A stretch of DNA of 64,000 nt from Antedon mediterranea. Its lineage: Eukaryota > Echinodermata > Crinoidea > Comatulida > Antedonidae. The notes below the pieces were generated by a model. That model saw nothing but the letters and a program-made list of their open reading frames with translations. It was not told the origin of the DNA and searched no databases. The position numbers and the translations under genes were made by a program. The stretch spans positions 22,938,432 through 23,002,431 of the forward strand of contig NC_092679.1 of assembly GCF_964355755.1 (NCBI RefSeq). The letters are read 5' to 3'. Of the stretch, positions 35,791-50,700 are shown in pieces; the stretch's first letter is position 1; each line of letters begins with the position of its first letter.

Positions 35791-38700
35791 CTAAAAGATA
35801 ATTCATCACACAAAATCATCTTCAATATCAACATGAGATTTTAAAATAGTTTTAAAAAAACATCAGTCACAAGATTCGAAGTGATCTAGGATTACTGTGT
35901 AAGAAGAAATCATTAACGTAACAACTTTTGGCTATTACATTTATTGTAATTACCATAGAAATGTATTCAAAACATTAACTACAAGGGTATCTATTTAAAT
36001 ACCTAATAACTCTCCAGAATTAATTTTCCTTCTGAAGAACCGATATTCAGCGCAATAATATAAAAATAAATTAATATTTTATCTGTTTTTTAGTTTTCTT
36101 ACACATCTGCCCCAGTTATAAAGTGAGAAACAACCTGGGGTGAATGTACAGTAGGTTGATATATGGTAGAATCTATATGATATGATGTCCTTAGAATGAA
36201 CCCTGCAGGCTGTATACAAAGGCTTCATTGTATACATATTTACAATTAGGTTTAAGATAAGTTCAATTATCAGAAAGAATTATTTTAGTAAAATGTAATA
36301 TTTATTGAAGTCAAATTTATTTATTTAAAAAAAAATGTATGACATAATGTGAATAAGCGATGGATACACAACTTAGTTTGAAATAGAAGTTTAAGGTTAG
36401 AGGCTTGTTGTCTTCCTACTCTTTGCTCCTCCACTTTGCTTTGCCCCTCCCCTTCACTTGGCCCCTTCCCTTCGTTTTGCCCCTTCCCTTCGTTTTTCCC
36501 CTTCCTTTTTTATTGATTGGTTGATTAAATTATTAATCAAACTCACCTTAACGATGATTGTCTTCAGCATAATGTACCTGCTAGCCTTCATTCTCATTGA
36601 GCTGCACAACTAAAAATAAAAGACGATTTAAAAACAGAGAACGCACATTATCATACCATACTTACAAAATATAGCAGAACCATGCCTTTGGGACACTTAA
36701 CTAAACCGGGTAAAAAAACGAGGGTAAAAATATAATACTACAGCGAATCTCAATTCAGAGGATACCTCTATTAAAGGGACACTTTGTTGGGTCCTGAATG
36801 TGTCCCTTTAATGTGACCATACAAGTATTAATGTGACATTTAATTAAACCCTCTGATTTAACTAATATTTATTAATCATCAAATGAAAAGATAAAAAAAC
36901 AGACTGATTACCATAACAATCTTATTAGTAAGCATGCTATTATCATTATTCAAAATATAAATTAATATTTCAAAAATATAGAATAAATTGACATGCAAAT
37001 GTATAGCATACTGTAGTTAATTAACCTCTGCTAGTATTAAGAGAAAATATGTACGGTGGCCTATAAGTGTCACGGCAACTTTCAAAAAATATCACGGCAA
37101 CTTTAAAAAAAAGCCACGGCAATTTGAAAAAAGCCACGGCAATTTGAAAAAAGCCACGGCAATTTGAAAAAAGCCACGGCAAATTTTTAAAAAAACATCA
37201 CGGCAAATTAAAAATAAAACATCGCGGCAATTTAACAAAAATACCACGGCAACTTAAAAATGAAACGCCACGGCAAATTAGTATTGAAACACCACGGCAA
37301 ATTAGTAATGAAACACCACAGCAAATTACAGAATGCCACGGCGGAAGTGAGTTACCACGGCGGAAGTGAAACCTTTGGAATCTTCGATTTTTTCTGAGGT
37401 AAGTAATTATTTGTGCATTGAAGTAAATATTATTATATTAATTTATTATATTTAACTGCAGCATTTACGTTTTTATTGCACTAGGCCTAGCTATGCCTAC
37501 TACTAGCCCTAGGCCTTAGGCCTACAGTAATAGCCAGGTCTACTGTAAAAACAACTTGTTATATAAAAAACAGATTAGGCCTACTGTAAATATATTAAAA
37601 CATTGTAGAATGTTATAGGGCCTAGGCCTACCTTGTAATAAGGCCTGGTCTAGCCCGGCCTAGAAAGTTCAAGAAGAGTGCAATAAACACGTAAACTGCT
37701 GCAGTTAAATAAATTAATATAATATTTACATCAATGCACAAATATAATTACTTACCTCAGAAAAAAATCGAAGATTCCAAAGGTTTCACTTCCGCCGTGG
37801 TAACTCACTTCCGCCGTGGCATTCTGTAATTTGCCGTGGTGTTTACACTATTAATTGCCGTGGTGTTTCAATACTAATTTGCCGTGGTGTTTCATTTATA
37901 AGTTGCCCTGGTATTTTTGTTAAATTGCCGCGATGTTTTATTTTTAATTTGCCGTGATGTTTTATTTTTAATTTGCCGTGATGTTTTATTTTTAATTTGC
38001 CGTGGCTTTTTTCAAATTGCCGTGGCTTTTTTTGAAAAAATTGCCGTGATATTTTTTGAAAGTTGCCGTGACACTTATAGGCCACCGTAAATATGTCCAT
38101 GGAACAGACAACAGTTATATATGTTTTAACAATACAGCCAACATCTATTAAGGGACAACCCTATTAAGGGGACTCTTTGGTAAAAGGTATTCGCTAATAG
38201 GGGTTCTACTATATTTGAAGTTTCGTTAAAAATATATCTTTCTTATTTTAACACTGATTTTCCTCAATAACATTTTGTTTTGGATGCGTAAAATAAAGAG
38301 TGCGGCAATATTAGCAGGTTTCATGCAGCAGTTTTTTTTCTGTACGAGCAGACAGAATATACAAAACATCAAAAATAAGGAACCTCCATGGATTTATCTT
38401 ACACTCGGTGTCTTAATTGATAGTAGACTCCCGTAGCAGCGCCCTCGCGGCTTACCTTCTTCTCTCGTTCGGATAAATAGTTAAACCCGTGCGTTGACTT
38501 GATAGCTTGAAATTCGTCTTCAGCGATTTCTGATGGAGGAGAAGTTAGAAATGATGAAAATTGAAGAAAATATGAAATTAATATAAACAACAAATAATAT
38601 CATAATTAAAACTAATTTGAAACTAAATTTGAAACTAAAAACTATTTTTTACATAATTTCAGCATGGGCCTTCATGGTGAATTTGTATACTGTAAAGCCA

Positions 38701-41700
38701 AATATTTTTGCACCTATAAATGTTTGCGATTCCAAGGAATTTGCGATCTTTTATTTTCGAGATTTGATTTTATCAACAAACATTTTGGTCATGTTCGCCA
38801 ATTTGGGGAATGCATTTCGCCTCTGCGATGGACATAAACAATAGGATAATATCAGTGAAATTACAGAATACACGATTGTAAATTTAGGGATGTGAGTAAA
38901 TACTAGTAAATTGCTTTTTCTAATGTTATTTAGTGAACTAAACTGAAAATTGTCGATGAGACATAAATGACAACAGTAGGCACTTTAGCCACCTAGTGTG
39001 ATACTTTACTACAGGATGGGTAGCACACTTATCCTTTAATCCTCATGATTCAGGTCTAATCCCAAGGATGAAGCTAAGCTCATCATGCAAGTATAATTTC
39101 CTTTCCATATTCATGTTGTCGTATCCATTCTAAAATTTAATCGTTCATTTCCCCTCTTTTGTTCAAAATAAATATACATATTTTGGGTGGATTGACTCAA
39201 AATAATAGAAATGATTGATAAAAACAAGTAATTTTCACAATTAAAAATATATAGTTGAATATAAATATATATTTTGCATTGCTGTAATGATTTCTAACAA
39301 CATTAGCAAAGAAGAATTAATAAACTTAGAAAATATTTTGACACTTTGCACTGGATTATGACTCATGAAAATTAGGTCTATATATAAATACAAATGATGA
39401 AAACTAATGTATTTGATAACAATTTTGTAAAAAAAAAACACCACAAAAGCTGAACATATATTAAATGTTTCAGAGACCCTGATTTTTCAATAGAGACATT
39501 TTAAAGCTCTGTCTACACTATCAAACTTTATGTGACAAAAAATGTATATTCCATATATGGACATGATGATGTCATATCACAACCATATTTGGGAATATCA
39601 CTATTAACTAGTTTGATAGTGTAGATCGACAGAGCTCAACAGTAGACCTACTACTTAATGTTTCAAATTTAGAAAGTATCGTAAGACCAAGTTATTTTTA
39701 TTTTTTCATTTATCAAAATTCAGTAGCAGCAGAATTAAAACCATCTAATATTCAGTCATAAACCTAAGACAGATGTTTTTAAGTTGAGTGACCACAAACC
39801 AACATTTATATCATCTACACGTTAATCCATAGCTTAAACTGACAAAGGAAACTTTGTCATATTCCATCTAACGCTTGATTACCGTAAAATAATAACTGGA
39901 GGTTATAAAGTCGAGTCAATGATGCATAGAATCCGATCAATACGATTTCCAATTTATTTTAAGAACATCCACGTGGTTTGATAATACCCAACGAAAGGAA
40001 GTGGGTTCAAAGATGGCTAAACCTTCCGGAAAATTATTGAGGATTTCTTGTTTTGATACCAACCAGACAAGTTGTTTTAATCTGTCCGCAAAAACTAATA
40101 CAAAGTACATTAGCATGACAGGGTTGTGTAATCATTTCCTTAGCGTAACACTCGCCGTATCCTGTTATGAGACGCTGATTCTTCCAATTCAATGATCTTG
40201 TATCTTTCTATGTCAAATTACACAATTGAAATCAATTTAAACTTTGACGAATATTGATATTGAGAATGTCATTTATGACGGTACACTTAATGTCGTTAAA
40301 TTTAGATATGATTGACAGGCATTTCTTTTTGTTTGTCGCAATTTAATCACGATAATCAGCGCCAGACTTGTATGCATGCATGAGTGTGTGGTCTAAAAAT
40401 GGTATCTTTTTGCCATTCATTAAGTAAAGATGTTTTTTACTTGTACCTGTTTAGGGCCTATTTCTGTTTTTCGGATTGGAAATTAGGGCCTATTTCTACC
40501 AAAAACTATTTTCTTCCTCATCTTGTGATCGTTATTATAATTAGCATTTTTTGTCGTCACGACGTACCGCACAGCTTATTGAATATTGAATAAAGAGATT
40601 AAGTCTGAGCATGCTCAGAAACATATGAGTATGCGTATGCATGTAGCCACATTCCACAATGTAAAAACGAAACGTAAATTTTTTTCCACAGAGAATAGTC
40701 AAATTTTGTTTAATTTTTTTATGTCTTTAATTTCTGTTTCAGTACATTAAAGACTTTTCATTTGGTAGGCTACCTTTCAATTTCAAAAGTCCAAAAATGC
40801 TTCTTTAATTGACAGATAACTATATGTTTTAAAAGCAAATAAACATCTTGTACATAAATAGAACTTGGACTCAAAAAGTAATCAATGATATTGGTCAGTA
40901 TAGGGTAATGTACAATAGTCAAATCTGGTTAAGGTGAGTTGCTCTAGCTGTCCAACGTTGATAGATGGATACCTGGTTCATGCATACTCTAATCTTGAGT
41001 TCAATAAGGAAGTACTTTTAAGGCTTTAGCAACCATACAGCTAGGGAAATATAGTTTTATGTTAAGGATTTGAAATTTAATTGAACTATTAGCTATTGTG
41101 ACAGTCATTGTTTTTCAAAAGATTCTTTCAATAACCCCTAAATATTTACACACAAATATAAAAGTATTTTTCTACAAAATTTGATGACAGAGGGAATATG
41201 AAAATAAAATTCTTACCTCTTCCATTTTTTGGAGTTCTTTCCTCTTTGACTCTAAAAGGAAAAAATTAAATTAAAAAAGTTATAATTAAGATGGTTAATA
41301 TAATAATACATAATAATTTATTTATTTAAGCAAAGTTAATAACAACACAGGTTGTTATTGACAATGACATTGGTTAAATTTTAAAATGAATACTCCTCAT
41401 TTGGAACACTCTTATTCATAGAGCACCCACTAATAATAAGGAGACTGTGCCAGATCCCATTAATAGGGTTTTACTATATTTTATAGTTGAAAAAATAGAA
41501 AGAAAATTGATTGCAGATCATGAACAATTTTGTTTTATTGTTGTACACATAGCTATAAATACAGCTAGTTACTTAGTTACTAGAGTACAAAGCATATTTC
41601 ATTTATGAATAAGTCTACAATACCCAAACTGCACGAATAATAAGATTTAAAGACTGCAAAAAAACATTAAAAAAAGGAACATCAGATCCTGGGGAAAGAT

Positions 41701-44700
41701 TTACTGATTCCTATAAAACAAAAGTGTACACAAACAAGAACAGAAGCCACATATAATTGTCATCAGTCTTACAACTAACGTCAACACTGTCTACTACTGT
41801 ACATGAGTTTGTTTCTGTGTGATGGTAATATCTTAATCAGCACCTCACAAGGGCTTGCCTGTTGCCTCTCTTACCTAAATTGAGTTAATAAGTTGTAAAA
41901 CAATTGTCGTTTCTGATCTTCTTCAAAGCAAACATTAATCAAGTCTACTGTACACAATCAATAAAAGTAATTAAATTATCATTTATCACCTCCATTGCTA
42001 AATCAGTGTTAAAACAATTTCCATACTAAACAACAAGAAGAAGCCTCCTATAGATGTCAATAAAACTTCAATACAATTAATTAAATTATGTTTAATCACC
42101 ATCATCTCTTATCACTCTTCAATCTGTGAAATAAAATGTAATGTGTTTTATGACCACTGTCTCTTTCCCACACTTGGCAGTCCCAGGGGCCTACTGTTCT
42201 TCAATGTCATGTACTACCCCTTTGGTAACAAGTACCATAGGATATAATTGGGGTAGAAGATGAGGGGAAGAGGGGGATGGATTCTTCTTTCCTGTTTTTA
42301 TTTCTCTTTTTTTTTGTATGTTGTAAATTTGGGGTTTGTATATTGCGATTTTAAAAAGTTTTTCATGGGTTTTTTATATTAAACAAAGATGTTATTGTTC
42401 TAGGTGAGGGTAAGGCGGATGCTGTAATATGGAACGTAATTAATATAGAAAATGGATAATTACAGAAATATGGAAATGACTACGGACATACAGGTACATG
42501 TAAACCAGCCTATTGTCTTGATAAAACATGATAATCAACAAAAGCCACAAAACATCTATGTTTTCAAAACTGTACATCTGATATTACAACTGTCCGTTAT
42601 TGTATTGTTATTTATGTGCTTGAATAAAATTGAATTGAATTGTACAGACTTTCGTTTTCAAGAGAAGTCACTATGTAGCTATCAAGTCAAAAAGTAATTT
42701 TGCACATATTTCTAAGCCTACACAGAAACGTTCTATTTCACTACTAAACTTTTTCATTAAAAAACTACTAAATTTATCAATGTTGGGAACTCTGTATTGG
42801 CTCTTTCACACGGCAACTCAGAGGGAGTCTGATCTTCACTCATACTTTAGTAATGATTTAAAATTAATTTAATGCTACTAAATCACAATCACATTATTAT
42901 GAAAGGCCTTGATAACAATATGGTATCAGACAACAGTTAAGACTATTGTTAAATTTTATAGTCAAGTCTGTGAAATATCTAATACAGATGGACTGACCAC
43001 ATTAAATAAGAGACCCTTGTTAATCCAAGTGCTATGCTTTCTTTGCTCTATGATGTCATTCAGTAATAAGCTATTAAAATATTCAAAGAAGTAGCAAACA
43101 TTTCCTTTTGCAATTTAATACCATAAGTAAACAAATTTGTAACATTTAACGACTAGGAGAATTAGGTATGGCCAATAAAGATACAAAAAACCACTGTTTT
43201 TCCACAAATTTATTGAACAAAGTTCAAATTGTACATTGATAGTTCACACACAATGTGGTACGTGCAAATTGTAGGCCTACACCCAATCCACCATTGGATA
43301 CACCCAGGATATGATTTTTTTTTTAATGGAGAAGTTCAAAAAGAGTTTAAATATGATTGGAGTTATGGCCTAATTTTTATTTTTATTTATTAATAAATAA
43401 AAAAACTGGTACAAACAAGAAAATAATTAAGGTTTCTGCAGAATACTGTATGTGACCTAGCCTTTTGATAAGAGGAAGGGAAGTTATCAATCCCCACCCA
43501 ATTATCTGTTAAAATGTCATGCTTGTAACTTGCCATATGCTACAATATAGTGGCACCTGTTTTGTGCTTTAACATGGTTTTACCCCCATTGCCTCAGACA
43601 AAGAAAAAGTAGGGTGAGTTGCCGAGTGGTTAAAACAGTGGAACTGTAATTTATGCCATTCATTGGCAAGGTTTCACTCGCTTTATGGTTCTGGTGGTAG
43701 AACAAGTCTTATATATTACGACAATAAACGGTAGGCCCAGTGTTCACAAAATGGTTGTGTCACTTTAAAGAACCTAGTCAGAGCGTCTGTTGTGGATAGA
43801 TGGGAGAGCACCATAGTTGGCTACACTGACATGTGACCCTTAGGGGAGAAGAAGCATGTATGGGAGAAGCATGTATGGGAGAAGCATATGGGAGAAGCCT
43901 GCATGTATGGAAGAAGCCTGCATGTATGGGAGAAGCATGTAGTGTCCACGTATGTCCAGTAATTATGTAAATACATGATTGATGAAAAAGGCGCTATATT
44001 AAAATGTGGTACAGTATTATTAATGTACACTATCTAAAAAAAGAGAACCATCTCGTAGTTTGCTGAATGAATTGAATGGCGACTGTGTGGAGGATTAACC
44101 CTGTGCCATGAACTTTTATTTGTGAACATAAAATGTGTGAATTAATACAAAATAGAGATTTAAAACTACTTAAAACTATGTTCTCTTTTCAAGATCATTC
44201 CTATATTTCTTCCATCAATTAAAGAGACATGGTTAATTCAAGTAATGTATTTTCTGTGATGTCAACTGGGATGGGAAACTTGACAGGCTACAAATCAAAC
44301 AGATAATGGTTGAGTAATTGGAAATGGTAATGATTACTCCAGGAAGCCCAGACCTATTAATTTATACCAATCAAGTAGCCAATGTCAGTGGCCTGCTTGT
44401 TCCATTTAAAATTACATGAATCTTAATCAATTGCTTCTGTATTGTTTCCTGCGAAGTGGGAGTTCTTTCTTAATGTGTTGGTTAGTTTATTTTGTATAGC
44501 ACATAAAACATGTGTAGACCTATGTGAGGGCAACTTCTAGGTGTTAGAGGGTAAGATTAAGAGGCTCAGCACATAAAACATGTGTAGGCCTATGTGAGGG
44601 CAACTTCTAGGGTGTCAGAGGGTAAGATTAAGAGGCTCAGCACATAAAACATGTGTAGGCCTATGTGAGGGCAACTTCTAGGTGTCAGAGGGTAAGATTA

Positions 44701-47700
44701 AGAGGCTCAGCACATAAAACATGTGTAGGCCTATGTGAGGGCAACTTCTAGGTGTCAGAGGGTATTAAGAGGCTCAGCACATAAAACATGTGTAGTCCTG
44801 TGTGAGGGCAACTTCTAGGGTGTCAGAGGGTAAGATTAAGAGGCTCAGCACATAAAACATGTGTAGTCCTGTGTGAGGGCAACTTCTAGGGTGTCAGAGA
44901 ATAAGATTAAGAGGCTCAGATGGCCTGGGCAGTTCTGGGCATTTGGGAAAGATTATTGAGGGTTCATCTATCAATAGTGTCAACAACCCTTTCTTACTAT
45001 TTCTCCCTACTTCAGTACATTTCCAAGTGGTTAATTCCTGTCCCTAGCTACAGTACCCTTTATTCACTTTCCTATAGCCCACACTGTTTTTCCATCATCA
45101 TGGAATGTTCCCTTTTCCTAATAATCCCCTCCCAGTACATGAATATTAATTAGGACTGTTCCATAATATTAATTAACTGGCCAGGAGGGAGAAGATAGAA
45201 CAAGATAGAGAATTACAAAACTTGTACAGAAAAAAAATGTATACAGAGTTAAAATTTGAGAGCTTTCTTAAATTGTATGTAATTTTCTCCATTTCTTTCT
45301 TTCTTTTGGAAATGTTTTGATGAGTACCCCAAGGATATTATTTGTAGACTTTTCAAGCAAATAATGTGAAAAAATGATGGTGGTAAGTTTATGTTCTTAA
45401 CAGATGGGTTGGCCGTAATATAGGACAGGGTTGGTCAGGGTTCATGTGCAAATTATAATTAACTTGTGTATGACCATGTTATGACTAATACTTTCACTTC
45501 TAAAGTTGTTAATGGTTCAACTCCTACAGTATGTAAAACATAGTTAGACACAAAGTCACTAAAGTCAATAACATTTAATTTATTTCCTTTAATCAAGTTT
45601 AATTTCCAGGAATTTACTAAAAAAAACCACAACAGGGTTAATTAGAATGCTGAGGATGGTTAGGGGTATAACTGAAATATTCGTCAAAAAAATGGAAGTG
45701 TTGTTGAACAGGTTTACCCTTATCCTGATAAACAGGTTTACCCTTATCCTGATGAACAGGTTTACCCTTATCCTGATGAAGAGGTTTACCCTTATCCTGA
45801 TGAACAATAATGAAGGTTTTCTAGCTTTATGACTTCAACATTTGTACTTCAGATGAGAATGTACTGTATTGTAGCGAACTCTCTTAATACTGGACATTCT
45901 TAGGCTAGGCTAATATGTCTGGTTTTTCAGAAATTTTGGGATTCCAAATGTGTTTATTTTTTATGGTACAAACACATTTTTGGCCTTTCGGCCATCAAGA
46001 AGTTTCCAATTTTTGGAGAGTTTTCCGGTTTTAGATAGTCCGTATTGAGATTCAAGTACTGTGGTATTGGTAACCACTTACAAATGCTCAATTTAAAAAC
46101 ATCTGTTGTATTTTGGTATCAATTTTGCAAAAAAATAAGCCTTGAGGGCAAAATATAGTAAACAACAGGACCGACAATAATGTTATATTTAATAAGACAT
46201 GACTCTGTGACTTCCCACGACATGAACATTAAAAACAAATGCTGTAAATTTGTAACTTTGTTAATTTAATTAAAAACTCTGTTTGTACAGAAGGGTATGT
46301 AATTGAAGATGTTACTGTTATGTATTTTCAGTTGACATACACCAGGTAGAGGTGCATACCTGTGACAACATGTTTGTGTGCATCTCTTAAATTTCACTTC
46401 CATTTTCTACAGGTTTATAATATAAGATTACCAATATCATCAGTTTAATGTACTTTTTATAGAAGTTTTGCCAATAAAGCACCTAGAGAAGACAATTAAA
46501 CTTATCAAAAGAGGAAACAAACTTGATGAATCCAGGTTAAATGTCATTTCATTCTGTTCTTTCTTTCTTTTGACAAGTTCAAGTCATTCTACAGACCAAA
46601 ACATGTGTTTTCCTGAGAGGTCTGGAAAGTGCTACAACTTTGATTTATAACTACTAACATCTGATTTAGAAATCTTCACAAATCATTTATTGGTTTCTTT
46701 CAAAATATCTCCTAAAAATAAACTTATAGAAAAAAAGGTCATCTTCTTTATTGAAGATATATTGCATTTTGACTTATTCTAAAGTAAATGTAAAAATTGA
46801 TTGAATCAGGTTCACGAAATGAGGACAAAATCATGTCAGTTAAGATCACTGGCGTACAGGCTTGTCTTACCTACTGTAGGCCCTAAAAATTGTTACCAAC
46901 TGAGGTGACTGTCATCGATCAGGTAGACATGTTTTAACATTCTTTTCTTTATCAGAGTAATAAATATGTGTTCAAACGGTGCATTAATGTACGTCTGATG
47001 TTAATTGATCACACAAGTTGAGTACTACACATCATAACTCTAAAAACGATTCATAACAGCTTTGTTATGTATGCTTTGTAGGTAATTTAAGCGCTAATAA
47101 AAACCGGTAAACTGGGTTCCACTTAATTAGGCATTGTTAACCTTTAACACAACTTAAACCAGTTATTTGAAATGGGTTTAGTTTCTGCTGCTTCCCAGGT
47201 AAATTATTTGCACACTATTTATCCAGTTATTTCCTTGAAAATGAAACAATCAACTCAAGAGTGTAAACAAAATCTAAAAAAATATTGAAATATTTATGAG
47301 TAATAATAGGATATTGAATCCCAAGGTGAAGTACAACCCCTGATTAGAAGAAAATGAACCATCTTGGTAACCCCTTGTGTAATAAATTATATAGTTTTAT
47401 TGGAAGTTTCAGGTTTAAAAAACATAAATCACTGAAAAAGTTGTTTATGTTACATAAGCTTGGTTGGGTCTGTCTCTGTTGAATAAAACAAAAAATATTT
47501 CTTACAAAAAACGCTGATGTAACAGTAAAAAGTATAAAGTGAAAGGTTAAACAAAAACAGTTAGTTTCATGTAGGGGATGAGCGGCTTTAATGAATTGTT
47601 AGGTATCAACGCTAGAATGATTTTTGCAATTGATCAAGAACTTTGATGGAAAAACGAATGATTAAAACTTATTTTAATGACCATTTAATACAAATTGTAG

Positions 47701-50700
47701 TTAATAAATAACTCATATGGCTCCAACATTTGAAATAGGAGGATGTGAAACTAAAAGTTGATTTTATGTGGTCTTTGAAAATATATAGACAAAAAATGTA
47801 CAATTAGAACTAGAAAAGATATAGGTTTTGTTTATTGAACGAATCAATATTTCACAATTTCAATTCCAAAAGATAAAACAAAAAGTGTTCTATTTTAAAT
47901 TTGAAGATACTGTATATGGGAGGCATTTAACTTGTTGAAATGACTTTATAACAAGGGAAATCAAAGAAGATATATCAAATTACGTCCACAAGTGACCTGT
48001 GCTTGCCTACCTATAAAACATTGCTAGTTAACTTTCATACCTCTCAATTTGTGGTAAAATTGTTTTTAATGAGGTTGAAATGTTTGTTTCTGAATGTGTT
48101 TCTGATTTGTAAACAGGCATTTCATTCATACAATTTTATACCTCCGTGTGTACGATCATTTCAGCAAACTGGGCTAATGTTTAAGAACTTACATACTGTA
48201 CTCGTTCAAACACTATTAAACTAGAAGCTAACTTTCAAATAATTTATTTAGTTTTCTTAAAATTCCACTCGCCATCCAATTAAAAACCCATTTCATACAC
48301 ATCCAAATACAGCAAGTGATTGCCAATTACAGGATGTATAAACACAGCTATGATGGTTTAAAACTATGGTAAGTTTCAATTGAGGTGATGTAAAAACAGT
48401 TGTAAGTTGCAACCTTGCCACTGAGATCAGAATTGAACTTAGATATTTAGATTGGAAGGCTACTGTAGCACATTAACCACTAAGCTACCTTTCTAATAAA
48501 ATGATGAGTTGTTAGAATAATGAGAAAATCTCCGGATTTGAACCCAGAATTTTAAGAAGCAAGCATGCTACAGTAGTTTCCACATTTATATTTTCCTAAT
48601 TTCTAAAACAATTACAATAATTAATATCAATAACTGTATACTTATGTCAAGTATATAATTTATTAAGTTGTAAATAATTTTACCTTTTTAGTAGTATTGA
48701 ATTAAAGAATTTGAATTGCCAATTTAAATTCCAGTCAGTCTAAATAAATTGAAATATGGGATAGAATTAAATGCTAGTCACATACCAACATTTACTCAGG
48801 AAAACTTTTACCACAACATAATAAGTTTGATAAAAAAAGTAGAATAACGAGGAATGTGTTTCTACTGAATAGTAGACCTAACATTAAGGTCCTGTTTCAT
48901 GCTGCAAAAAAATAACTGGTTAATAACTGTGTGAATAAATTAACCACATATTCTCGGGAGCAAAAACAGTACAAATTTTCAATAACCGCTTAAATGGCAG
49001 CCTGAAAATAATGGTAAAAATACCTGATCGATTCGGTGTTAGTTAGAACGCTATTTAACCAGTTATTTCTGTGCAACTTATTTGACTGACAACTGCTGAC
49101 CTTGAGTCAACTACAGTATAGGTAGTGATATCCCCAAATATGGTAGTGATAGGATGTCATCATGTCCATATATGGGCACATCATAAAGGTTTATAGTGCA
49201 GACAGAGCTACATTTCCATTCCTTGAAATGTATCAAGAAAAACACATCAGTTGTTACTTTTCCATTTCCATTAATTCTATTTTTGCTCAAGCTTAAAATA
49301 TTTATCAAGATGTTGTCATTTGTCAAACATTTAATTTTTTAGAAGAAAATATTGACAGAAGAAAAACAAATTTGATTGACAGACGGAGATCAAGACCATG
49401 GTCAGTAATGAGCGAGGAATGTCATCTAATAAGCCAATAAAACCAGTATACATCAGAATGTTTACATTGATAAATCATCATGACAATTTCTAATCCATGT
49501 ATTTTAATATTCAACATTAAAAATAGGAAAAACAAGATAAAAATCGACCTTTAGAATATACATAAAGTATTACATGTATTTAGGAATAATCATGTGACCT
49601 TCAGGAAAGGACCACTTCTAAAACTAATTAATGGGTTGTCTAAAAAGTAAATCTTTGTCGGATTCATTCAAGGGTAAAATTTTTGAAATTTATTTTTATC
49701 CAAAACAGTCGAATCTACCAATACCAACTTCTACCAATACCGGACTCAATACCAATACCAAACACTACAGTACCAATACTAGACTCTACAAATACCGGAC
49801 TCTACAAATACCAGACTCTACCATTACCGGACTCTACCAATGCTCTACTACTCTCTCTGTAAACTGGAAACAGTCTTACAGTATACCAGACTTTTCTTGT
49901 TGTCCAAAATTATTATTTATAAAAACCCATTTAGAATACCAGAATTTCCTTTTTTGGTGAATTACGTTTTAAAAATAAGTGAGCATAACATTTGGAATTA
50001 GAGGTAGTTATAGTAAGATTGAATTGTTATGATCTGTTTCTTTGTATTCTTTGATGTCAGATCATAAACTTTCTATAAATGTATGATACAATGATGGTAA
50101 CATTCTACTACCACTTATTAAATGGTTATACTGTATATTCAAAGCCATTCTCAAGATCACAAACAGAAGTCCAGCAAAGATGATAGACAACCAACAGATC
50201 TTTGATCAATGACATTAACAGGGAGTCTAGGCACATTTCAAAACCTACAAATCCATGTAAAGCAAATGATAGTCTAGAAATTCAAAGATACTATTTGGCC
50301 TTTGGGAGGCAAATATCTTTAGAGATTTTCATGGTTGACCGAAATCCAAAAAAAGTAAAACAGACAGCAACAAATTCTGTTAAATTGAAGATAGGCCTAT
50401 ATTTTTTAGGAAAACTAATGATTTTTATCTTATTTTAATTTTACAGAACAAAAAAAAACACTTTTAAAACTGTAACTATTTCTATGATCAAATGAATATG
50501 TATAAATAATGTTTAAAATCAACTAATAAAATGAATACACTTAGAATAGGTACATTAATATTTAAATGTGCTTGTTTTTTGGAATTAAATTAAAAGTAAA
50601 TTTATTTATACTGTACCCAGAGCCCAAGGGAGATCATCCTTGAAAAATGAAATCATTATAACACCCAAGAGAATAAAATATTAATATAAACAATGTTTTA

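Noticed and set aside
37060-37340. CRISPR-like regular repeats (CCACGGCAA about every 20 bp)
   Set aside because: There are no unique spacers, the whole array is mirrored in an inverted arm, and the genome is animal.
45589-45832. Frames with an 8-residue repeat on both strands
   Set aside because: They come from four copies of a 24-bp tandem repeat with no other coding evidence.
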